Below are positions 55,444 to 64,000 of a stretch of DNA of 64,000 nt, piece after piece (the stretch's first letter is position 1; each line of letters begins with the position of its first letter). The DNA is from Pleurodeles waltl. Its lineage: Eukaryota; Chordata; Amphibia; Caudata; Salamandridae. Below the pieces are notes generated by a model. That model was not told where the DNA came from, made no database searches, and saw only the letters and a list, made by a program, of their open reading frames with translations. The stretch covers positions 1,353,156,323 to 1,353,220,322 of the forward strand of contig NC_090444.1 in NCBI RefSeq assembly GCF_031143425.1. Direction: 5' to 3'. Position numbers and translations under genes: made by a program.

Positions 55444-56476
55444 TCACTGAAAATATTGCTGTATGACTGACTCCCTGTTGTCGTTTTCATCTTCATCAGA
55501 TTCATCCTCATCACTGTCCACAGGCTCCACAGGCTCCCCCGCTGCAACAACACCGTCATCTGGATCATCCTCCTGCAGAAAAGGCACCTGGCATCGCAAT
55601 GCCAAGTTATGGAGCATGGAGCAGGCGATGATGATGTTGCACACCTTCTTCGGTGAGTAGAACTGGGATCCACCTGTCATATGGAGGCATCTGAACCTGG
55701 CCTTCAGGAGGCCGAAGGTCCGCTCGATCACCCTCCTAGTCCGCCCATGGGCCTCATTGTACCGTTCCTCTGCCCTGGTCCTGGGATTCCTCACTGGGGT
55801 CAGTAGCCATGACAGGTTGGGGTAACCAGAGTCCCCTAATAGCCATACACGGTGCCTCTGGAGTTCACCCATCATATCAGGGATGCTGCTATTACGCAGG
55901 ATGTAGGCGTCATGCACTGAGCCAGGGAACATAGCATTTACCTATGAGATGTACTGGTCTGCCAAACAGACCATCTGTACATTCATAGAATGATAACTCT
56001 TCCTGTTCCTGTACACCTGTTCATTCCTGCGGGGGGACCAGAGCTACATGGGTCCCATCAATGGCACCTATGACGTTGGGGATATGTCCAAGGGCATAGA
56101 AGTCACCTTTCACTGTAGGCAAATCTGCCACCTCAGGGAAAATGATGTATCTCCATACGTGTTTCAGCAGGGCAGACAACACTCTGGACAACACGTTGGA
56201 AAACATAGGCTGGGACATCCCTGATGCCATGGCCACTGTTGTCTGAAAAGACCCACTTGCAAGGAAATGGAGCACTGACAGCACCTGCACGTCAGGGGGG
56301 ATTCCAGTCAGATGGCGGATTGGTGACATCAGGTCTGGCTCCAACTGGCTACATAGTTCCTGGATTGTGGCACGGTCAAACCGGTAGGTCACGATGACAT
56401 GTCGCTCTTCCATTGTCAACAGGTCCACCAGCGGTCGGTACACTGGCGGATTCCGCCATCTTCCAATATGTCCCAA
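55444..56476 (-). pseudogene. Harbinger DDE transposase (H2 copy)
   Basis: Same protein as 2187-3203. The N-half is open from MGHIGRWRNPPVYRPL to ALVPP, including the first Asp (AIDGTH). An indel in the G-run at 56031-56036 shifts the frame, and a TAG at 55942-55944 (CAG in H1) stops it before VNAMFPGSVHD. The C-half (55932-55444) is open and keeps GDSGY and VIERTFG, ending SVIQQYFQ. Two recent-looking lesions in an otherwise well-preserved gene. Confidence 0.88.
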
Positions 56477-56949
56477 CTGACGGTGCCTAAGAAGGACAAC
56501 AGCGAATAAACTGTCAGCATTCCTCCAGGTATGTACCCACAGTCACACACAAGACTACAACAGGCAATTAACCCATCCGGGAAAGGTTTTGAGTGTAGGC
56601 CTCGGTATGTGTGACGCAGTAGTAATTGAAGCCATGTGGGCCCCTGAAATGGCGGCTGCCTGACCTCTAAACTGGGACAATGGAATTGTGGGGTAACTGC
56701 GCTGGCGTTGGACACCGTCGCGGTAGGCGGTCGTAGTGCGCGGCGCAATGCTGCATTGGTTAACATTGGACCCTATGGGTCCCAGGAGCCAATGAACAGG
56801 TCACTGGCGGTGATGATGCGGCCCGCCGCGGACTTCACCGCCGCGGACGTCACCACCATTTTCTATCTCTTCAATCACTAGATACCTGACCTTCGACAGG
56901 AGAGGACCTACACTGCTAGTGCTGCTGTGACCTCGGTCTGGAAGCGACG
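56477..56949. other. divergent spacer between transposase and gene 3
   Basis: Transposase and gene 3 point away from each other here, so this about 470-bp region should hold both promoters. It has GGCGGT and CGCGGCG clusters at 56708-56850 (GGCGGTCGTAGTGCG, CTGGCGGTGATG, CACCGCCGCGG) and no clear TATA box. Confidence 0.5.
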
Positions 56950-59755
56950 ATGGCTGCTGCGTCTGGGGAAAGGGCCCCTCCCTTCACTGCACAGGAGTTG
57001 GAGAAACTTGTGGATGGGGTCCTCCCCCAGTACACGCTACTCTACGGTCCTCCAGACCAACAGGTTAGTACACAGGGAGCACGTTGTATGGGCTAGGCTT
57101 GGGTGGAGAGGGCTGGGTGGATGAGGGAAGGGGGCAGAGTACATAGAACAGTTATGCATGGGGATGAATGGGCAACAGGGATAGAGTTGGGAGGGGGCCA
57201 ATCACAACGACGGTGCAGTAGCTAATGACTGTTCCTCTTTCCTTGTGCATGTCATGTAGGTCAGCGCCCACCAGAAGAGGGACATTTGGCGTGCCATCGC
57301 CAAGGAAGTCCGGACCCTGGGGGCCCACCAGAGACGGGGCACCCACTGCCGTAAGAGATGGGAGGACATTCGCTGCTGCAGTAAGAAGACGATGGAGGCT
57401 CAGCTGGGGATGGCCTCCCTACGTGGGAGGGGTGCCCGTCGCACCATGGCCCCCCTGATGTTCCGGATCCTGGTGGTGGCCTACCCGGAGTTGGATGGGC
57501 GCTTAAGGACATCACAGCAGACACAAGGGGGTGAGTACAACCTCATCCTATGGACTTTGCGTGCAGTGGAGGTGTCTGGGTGGGGGTGGTGGTCTGTGGG
57601 TGTCCCTAGGCCAGGGCGAGTTAGGTAGGCAAGGCCCCTCCGTTATGTAGGCCATGTGCCCCAGCTCAAAACAGAGGGAAGTTGATGTATAGTTGCCCCT
57701 TTGCCATCCATGTGGGCAGATTACTACCATTGCCATGTAGGCCATATCCCAGAAATAGCATGTGCAGAGGGCAGGAGCACGGCGTAATGCATGGGGCTGC
57801 TGCGTCTGTCTTGTCCGCCAACTGTAGCGGTATGCCATGCACTAAAACTCTCTTTCTTCTGTCTCCCCCCTTTTCCTGCTCTCCCTGTCCTTTTGTACAT
57901 CAGCATCAACAGGCGGCGGTACAGTGGCACTGGAGCACAAGGGAGCTGCATCCCACATGGCCATGGAGGGCCACACCACAGACTCTGAATTCACCAGTGG
58001 GACGGAGGGCGAGGGGAGCTTCACGTCGGCCACCAGATCACCAACCAGCGACACGGACTCGTCCGCCGATGGTAGCTCCCCTGTGGTGGCGGCACCATCT
58101 GTGACCCCCACTTCTACAGGTACAGCCACCACCTCCCTTACCAGCACCGCCCTCCCAGCAGCCCCTCAGCGTGTGACCCGTGCCCGCTCACCCAGGAGGG
58201 TGGGCATCACCTTCGCCCCAGGCACCTCAGGCCCTGCCCCAGTCACCCCTGCTGCCCTCAGTGAGGAGGCCATTGACCTCCTCAGGTCACTCACTGTTGG
58301 GCAGTCTACCATTGTAAATGCCATCCAGGGTGGAGAACGAGAGTTGAAACACGGTAATGCATTCCTCGAAGGCATTCATTCTGGTCAGGCTGTCCTTCAG
58401 CGAACCCTGCAATCTCTGGCTTCAGCACTGATGGCAGCCATTGTCCCTGTGTCCAGCCTCCCCTCTCCAACTTCCTCCACCCAGACCCAGTCCCCTGTAC
58501 CCCAGCCCATCCCAAGCACACCTACAGACCAGCATGCACACAAGTCAACACCCAAAAGTAGCTGAAGCAAACATAGGCACCACACACACCACAGGCACTC
58601 ACACAAGCATCACACCCATACAGACACAGCAGCACCCACTGTCTCCACTGTGTCCCCCTCCTCCTCTTCTCCCTCCTCCCTCCCAGTGTCGTCTACACAC
58701 ACACCTGCATGCACCACATCTACAGGCACTAGGACTCGCACCAGAAAACCCAGCACCACAAGCCGCTCACCTGCACTCACCACCTCCACTGCCATTTACA
58801 CGTCTCCAGTGTCCTCTCCCAGTGTGTCTGTGACGCCCCCTCCCAAAGTACATAAACGCCGGCAATCACTCACCCAACATCCATCCACCTCACGACAGCC
58901 TCCAGTACCTGCACCTGCACCCAAAACACCTAAAGTGACACCTCCTACAACCACCTCCTCTACCTCCACTCCCAGACCCCCTCCAGCTACCCATCCCAGT
59001 GTCCGTCAGAAACTGTCCCTCTGTCAAATTGACCTGTTTGCCCCCACCCCCTCCCCCTCCAGTTCATCAGTCCCGTCGTAGCGCCTCAGCCAAAAAGCCT
59101 CCAGTACCAGTGGTGCGTGTTCGAGGTTTTTGGAGTGCACCGTCCACCTGGGCAGGCAGTAGGACCCGGAGTCCAGGCACTGTCAGCCCACCCCCTTTAA
59201 AGGCACCGAAATTGGAGAGTGGACGACGGGACCGTGTCAAGACTCCTGTTGGGACAACAAGTGAAATGGGATCGAAGGCGATTGGTTAGTCAGCTGTAAC
59301 TCCAAAGAAGGTGGGGAAGGTTCTGAGGAAGTCTGCCCAGCCTGTTGTGAGTGTCACGACGGAGAAGTGCGCCATCATTTCCGGCGGTCCAGACACAACC
59401 GCCAGCACCGTCGTTACTGGTCAGGAGACCACCGCCAGAGTCAGTGCCCAGGAGGGCCCAAGTATCGTTACTGGTCAGGAGACCACCACCAGAGTCAGTG
59501 CCCAGGAGGGCCCAAGTATCGTTACTGGTCAGGAGACCACCGCCCAGAGTCAGTGCCCAGGAGGGCCCAAGTATTGTTACTGGTCCGGAGACCACCGCCA
59601 GAGTCAGTGCCCAGGAGGGCCCAAGTATCGTTACTGGTCAGGAGACTACCGACAGAGTCAGTGCCCAGGAGGGCCCAAGTATCGTCACTGGTCAGGAGAC
59701 CACCGCCGGAGTCAGGGGCCAGGAGGGACCAGGATCCCACAGCCCCGCTGGGTGA
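56950..59755 (+). pseudogene. third Harbinger gene: second Myb/SANT-like protein with repeat tail
   Basis: Three exons, with splice phases that join correctly: 56950-57063 (MAAASGERAPPFTAQELEKL, 38 codons; GTTAGT), 57260-57530 (VSAHQKRDIWRAIAKEV, HCRKRWEDIRCC; GTGAGT), 57913 onward. Residues about 11-80 form a Myb/SANT-like three-helix domain (FTAQEL, DIWRAIA, RKRWEDI) clearly different from gene 1. The last exon encodes helical, Ser/Thr/Pro-rich and basic segments and 18-residue repeats as in unit A. This copy has TGA at 58563-58565 (TCA in other copies) and frame changes near 59050 and in the repeats. Intact length would be about 700 residues. It probably binds element DNA (inference); function not established. 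Confidence 0.75.
59410..59715 (+). repeat. 54-bp coding minisatellite (H2)
   Basis: Five to six units of GTTACTGGTCAGGAGACC with GTCAGTGCCCAGGAGGGC. A one-base insertion near 59542 shifts the frame in the middle of the array. Confidence 0.88.
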
Positions 59756-59764
59756 TGATGGAAC

Positions 59765-59955
59765 ATCAAGCCACACCCCAATGTCCAGTGTGGAGTTCTT
59801 CATGCCACACCCCAATGTCCAGTGTGGAGTTCCTCATGCCACACACCAATGTCCAATGTGGAGTTCGTCATGCCACACACCAATTTCCAGTGTGGAGTTC
59901 GTCATGCCACACACCAATGTCCAGTGTGGAGTTCGTCATGCCACACCCCAATGTC
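59765..59955 (+). repeat. 34-bp minisatellite (H2)
   Basis: About five units of CCACACACCAATGTCCAGTG then TGGAGTTCGTCATG, just after the gene 3 stop codon. Confidence 0.88.
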
Positions 59956-59959
59956 AGTA

Positions 59960-60235
59960 TCTGAACCGCCATCTCAGACCACCGCTGAACAGTCCATAGC
60001 CAGCCATGGCAAAGCACCACTGAGCAAGGCCAAGACCGCCATGGTGAAGACCGCTGAACAGTCCATAGCCAGCCATGGCAAAGCACCGCTGAACAAGGCC
60101 AAGACCGCCATGGTGAAGACCGCTGAACAAGGCCAAGACCGCCATGGTGAAGACCGCTGAACAGTCCATAGCCAGCCATGGCAAAGCACCGCTGAACAAG
60201 GCCAAGACCGCCATGTTGAAGACCGCTGATCAGAG
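59960..60235 (+). repeat. 34-bp minisatellite, ACCGCCATGG type (H2)
   Basis: About eight units alternating CTGAACAGTCCATAGCCAGCC and CTGAACAAGGCCAAGACCGCC, each followed by ATGGCAAAGCACCG or ATGGTGAAGACCG. Homologous to 5535-6020 but with different linkers. Confidence 0.85.
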
Positions 60236-60391
60236 CAAACACTGTGTGGGTATGAATAGGCCGCCACATCAGGCATCCTTCTCCCATGTGCAGCTGGGAC
60301 AGTGACAGGACGGGAACTTTCACGGGGAGACTCATCCAGTCTGGCCACCAGTCCCACCCAGTACCAGTTGAGAACTGCATCTACTTGCGTC

Positions 60392-60855
60392 AATGTGGCT
60401 TTGCACTCCCCAGGATGGTCCAGTGGGCAACCCACCCACTGTAAAGACTTGAGAGACTGTGGCTTTGCACGCCCCAGGATAAAGCTGTGAGCAAACCACC
60501 CACTGTAGAGACTTGAGAGACTGTGGCTTTGCACTCCCCAGGATGGTCCAGTGGGCAACCCACCCACTGTAAAGACTTGAGAGACTGTGGCTTTGCATGC
60601 CCCAGGATAAAGCAGTGAGCAAACCACCCACTGTAGAGACTTGAGAGACTGTGGCTTTGCACTCCCCAGGATGGCACAGTGGGCAACCCACCCACTGTAG
60701 AGACTTGAGAGACTGTGGCTTTGCACTCCCCAGGATGACACAGTGGGCAACCCACCCACTGTAGAGACTTGAGAGACTGTGGCTTTGCACTCCCCAGGAT
60801 GGCACAGTGGGCAAGCCACCCACTGTAGAGAATTGTGAGATTGTGGCTTTGCACT
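60392..60855 (+). repeat. 64-bp minisatellite (H2)
   Basis: Seven to eight units of CAATGTGGCTTTGCACTCCC / GACTGTGGCTTTGCACTCCC, period 64 bp. The CAGTGGG-N7-CCCACTG pair is kept in most units; two units have AAAGC(T/A)GTGAGC instead. Confidence 0.88.
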
Positions 60856-61755
60856 CCCCAGGATACATCAATGGGCATGGAGCCCCGTCGTGGATCTGGC
60901 TTTGCAGTCATGTGGCTGAGGTGCCCCCCTTCCCTTCCCCCTGAGGTGCCTGTAGTGTTTCTATCTGATGCCCCGGCAGTGTTCTCTCGGATTCTGGTCA
61001 GGTATCTATTGTGGGCCTCGCCCATGCATTTTCGGACTGTTGGTGCACAGACATTGTTGTGTACATATCTGCACTACTTCTTGTATTGTATATATAATTA
61101 TGACAGATTTTGAGATATGATTCAGTATATTTTTTATATGACATGTATATTGGCACATTACAATATTTGAACGGATCTCGCTTTGTCTTTGCATTCTTCC
61201 GGGGGGATTGTGGGTTGTTCATGTGATATTTTTAACTGCATTGGTGTGTATGTTGTAATATGCAAGGGTGGGGTGGGGGTGTTTGGTGGGTGTCCCCCTA
61301 ACTTTTGCCTCCCCCTCCCCTGTGTCGTAGATGAAGTACTCACCGGTATGTTCTGCGCCTACATTGCTGTTGTTCGTAGAGGAGCAGAAAGACAAGGGCA
61401 GGTAGGATTTGGAGTTCCGGCTCCATGGAGTCGTCGTTCCTCGTGGAGTGTGTTGAGGTGAGCGTTTTCCCATAGCAAAGGCTGTTTCCGCCGTGTTTTT
61501 ATCCACGGTGAATCTGCCCCGGAAAAGGTGGCGGATTGGTGTGTTGTAATAGTGTGGGCGGTACATTGTCTCCCGCATGTCTGTTGGCGGTGACCGCCAC
61601 GCTGTTTGTCTGTACCCCCGTGGCGGGCGAAGTGTTAAAGTGGCTGTCTTTGTTGGCGGTTACCGCCAGGGTCGTAATACCCTTTTTTTGTCCGCTGGCC
61701 TGTTTGCGGTATTTCCGCAGCTTTAACACCGTCCGCCAGGGTTGTAATGACCCCC
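60856..61755 (+). other. right terminal region of H2
   Basis: No gene. From 61480 to 61740 GGCGGT/ACCGCC hexamers are dense. The terminal repeat ends at 61755. Homologous to 6516-7397, 9521-10158, 12379-13244 and, inverted, to the left end of H3. Confidence 0.7.
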
Positions 61756-61758
61756 TTG

Positions 61759-62166
61759 GTGTTGGCACTGAATCACATAAATGATACACATCAAAAGACA
61801 TGTAGAATGCTGTATTTTACCCTAAATTCATCATGAACTTACTGTGTTTGAAAAAGGTATTCAACTGTGATGCCCCTTTTGGAATCTCTGCAATGAACTT
61901 CTGCATTTGTTACAGCTTGTTTGAGTTCAACTCTCCCAATAGGAGCTCATAGATTGGGAGTGCTGCAATAAGGATTTAATGGCACTTCTGGAAAAACCTT
62001 TTTGTAGTTTTTCACAGGTTGACAATAGTAAGGGACATTTTGTTTGCATTATGTTGTAGTAGTTAGAGCTGATAGGGGATAGTCAACCCCAAATGGAATT
62101 CTGACAGTATTTTTCTGTTGTTGGTGTTCCAAATAAGTACTTCCCTGGATAACTGCAAAGGCTTAC
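61759..62166. other. no gene recognised
   Basis: Short stretch of AT-rich DNA between H2 and the LTR. CTTAC directly before the LTR could be its target duplication. Confidence 0.4.
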
Positions 62167-64000
62167 TGTTAGACCTGGCATCCTTGGCGTGGTCTCCCTG
62201 TCTTTTTGCTTTTGCTTCCCATGTTTTGACTGTGTGCTGGACTTTGTTTTTTCTGGGTTAGGCACTCTGGGCACTTTACCACTGTTGGCCAGTGCTAAAG
62301 TGCAAGTGCTCTCTGGGTAAACTGTATGTGTAATTGGCTTTTAAATGGTTGGCATATTTGATTTACTAGTGAATCCCTAGTAAAGTGCTCTAGAGGTGCC
62401 CAGGGTCTGTAAATCAAATGCTACTAGTGGCCCTGCAGCACTGATTTTGCCACCAACATGAGTAGCCCTGTAAACACTGCACTGCAGTGTCTGTGTGTAC
62501 AGTTCTAAACTGCCAATTCAACCTGGCAAGTGTACCCACTTGCCAGGCCCACACATTCCCTTTCTATACACCCTAAAACACCCCAGGCCCTAGGTAGCCA
62601 TGGGCAGAGTGTGGTGTATGTTAAAGGTAGGACATGGGCTGGTGTGCTTTACATGTCCTAACAGTGAAATACTTCCAAATGCGGCTTTCACCATTGCAAG
62701 GCCTATCTCTCTCATAAGTTAACATGGGGGATGACATTCAATATCTTTTAAGTGCAGTTTTCCTTTGGGAGCAGATGGAGATGTGGAGTGTGGTGTCTCT
62801 AAACTCACAATTTAAAAATACAACTTTTGGTGAAGCTGGTTTTTAGATTGTCAGTTTTAACATGGCAGTTTTAGAAAGTGGGCATTTTCTTGCTTATACC
62901 ATTCTGTGACTCTGCCTGTTTGTCTATTCCCTGTCTGGGTCAGACTGACAGTTGGGCTGTTTGTGAATCTCCACTAGACCGTGACTCAAAGGGAGCTTGA
63001 GTGTAGCCTGCATATCCTGATGGGCCACCTGGGCTACATGGAGGGAAGAGCTGACATTTACACCTGAATGGGCTGTGCCTGCCCTCATACAATATAGTCT
63101 CCGACCCCCTGTGTATGTCTGGAACCAGGCCTGGGCAAGGCAGGATCTTGTCAACAACAGAGACTTCCCTTTTGAAGTTGAAAGCGGTATATGTAGTAGA
63201 CCCAAACCACAGATTTGTAGATTACTTCTGGAACCAAGAGGAACCTCTACCAAGGAGAAGAGCTGAAGAGCTGGATGAGGAGGAGTACTGCTCATTTGCC
63301 TGTGACTGTGCTTTTCTGGGTTGGCATGCAGTTGCTGCTTCTCCCTGAGAGAGGACAAAGACTGGACTTTGTGGTATATTCCTGCTTGTGAAGTGTCTCC
63401 AAGGGCTTGGATTGAGCTTGCCTCCTGTTTTGAAGTCTCAGGGTCATCAAAGACTTCCTCTGCCAGCACCTGGACTCTCTGATGAGATTCCTACCCTGCC
63501 AAGTGGTGCCCTGTCCAGTCCCTGGGCCCTTGAAAGGTGAAGATGGTAAAACCCAGGTGGAAATCCATGCACAGGAGCTGTGCAGGGAAAGGTTTGACCC
63601 ACCAACTGCAACGGGCTGTAAAAATGAAGCACCACCTGCATTGCAGCTGAAAAATCAACGCATGGCCTGCATTGTGGCTGGCGAATCGATGCATCACCAG
63701 CATTGCGGCTGGAGAAATGATGCAATACCCACTTGAGGCTACTGAAAATGAAGCAAACCCTATGAAGCACAGATTCTTGTCTTTGTGCGGCCGGATTTCG
63801 CACACACTTTGGCTGGGCATCAAAATTGATGTGAACTTGCCCGGATCCGAGCTGTGTGTCGGGAAATCGACACATCGCTCTTTTGCAGTAGAGAAAAACT
63901 ACGCTTCGCCTACCCGACCGGAGAAGGAATGACATACAGCCTCATTTGCGAATAAGGAATCAACACATCGCAGACTTTTCTGTCGCAGGCTCTCCTGTGC
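62167..64000 (+). repeat. Gypsy LTR, 5' end present, runs off the window
   Basis: Begins TGTTAGACCTGGCATCCTTG and follows the 20473-22550 LTR (in reverse) for its first 1.8 kb, through CCACTTGCCAGGCCC, TTTAAAAATACAACTTT and CAAGTGGTGCCCTGTCC to GCATCGATTC-like repeats near 63690. The remaining about 250 bp and any internal region lie outside. Frames inside are not genes. Confidence 0.85.

Larger units (their letters stand above)
52849..61755 (+). mobile_element. Harbinger element H2, complete three-gene copy (8.9 kb)
   Basis: Left GGGGGTCATTCCGACCTTGG and right CCAGGGTTGTAATGACCCCC are inverted repeats; TTG flanks both (52846-52848, 61756-61758). Order: Myb/SANT gene 1 (+), transposase (-), gene 3 with a second Myb/SANT-like domain (+), four kinds of minisatellite, right terminal region. 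This copy shows the complete layout that H1 has lost. All three genes carry frame changes or stops. Confidence 0.93.

Noticed and set aside
56950..59755. Gene 3 as a host gene captured by the element
   Set aside because: The last exon recurs in all H1 copies at the same place between transposase and right end; no host-like conserved domain other than Myb/SANT was recognised. Not excluded, but not supported.

Overview
The window reads as intergenic DNA from a very large, repeat-dominated vertebrate genome, most likely a urodele amphibian. A newt such as Pleurodeles is my best guess; this rests on the combination of multi-copy Harbinger elements, Gypsy LTRs of about 2 kb and 'GGGCCATATTTA'-type terminal repeats, not on any search. 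I found no host gene, tRNA, rRNA or CRISPR array. Nearly everything that can be named is a transposon or a tandem repeat.

Three large Harbinger elements dominate. H1 (1-13244, left end outside the window) has a broken Myb/SANT-like gene, an intact 338-residue DDE transposase gene on the minus strand, and the last exon of a further gene. Its 3' part, with about 72 bp of host flank, has been copied in tandem three times (units A, B, C). H2 (52849-61755) is complete, 8.9 kb, with matching terminal inverted repeats and a TTG target duplication. It shows the full layout: Myb/SANT gene 1 (+), transposase (-), then a third gene (+) encoding a second, different Myb/SANT-like protein with a long Ser/Thr/Pro-rich tail ending in 18-residue repeats, followed by stacked minisatellites. 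H3 (39017-43421) is a 4.4-kb two-gene relative without the third gene, flanked by TAA duplications.

H3 sits inside a decayed Helitron on the minus strand (about 37-46 kb). The Helitron has a Rep domain with HUH and two-tyrosine motifs, a Pif1-like helicase split exactly by H3, and, fused behind the helicase, a domain that reads as a ubiquitin-specific protease (peptidase C19). That fusion is the most unusual item in the window. Between 17.6 and 22.6 kb lies a minus-strand Gypsy-type element with a 2.08-kb 5' LTR, a SAP-like gag fragment, an integrase with visible D, D and E positions, and then reverse transcriptase: integrase precedes RT, as in Gmr1-like elements. Two more copies of the LTR lie at 13.9-15.1 kb and at the right edge.

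The remainder (13.3-17.6, 22.6-35.2, 46.1-52.8 kb) is dispersed repeats, small terminal-inverted-repeat elements (a TAT-separated pair of Harbinger MITEs, and a 690-bp element made of successive palindromes), GC-rich arrays, and TGAGTG-type minisatellites, with small relics of a BED zinc finger (31.7 kb) and an SGNH hydrolase (48.5 kb). Most genes are broken, so the window records successive layers of insertion. The H1 transposase is the only clearly intact transposon enzyme; whether it is expressed cannot be seen here.
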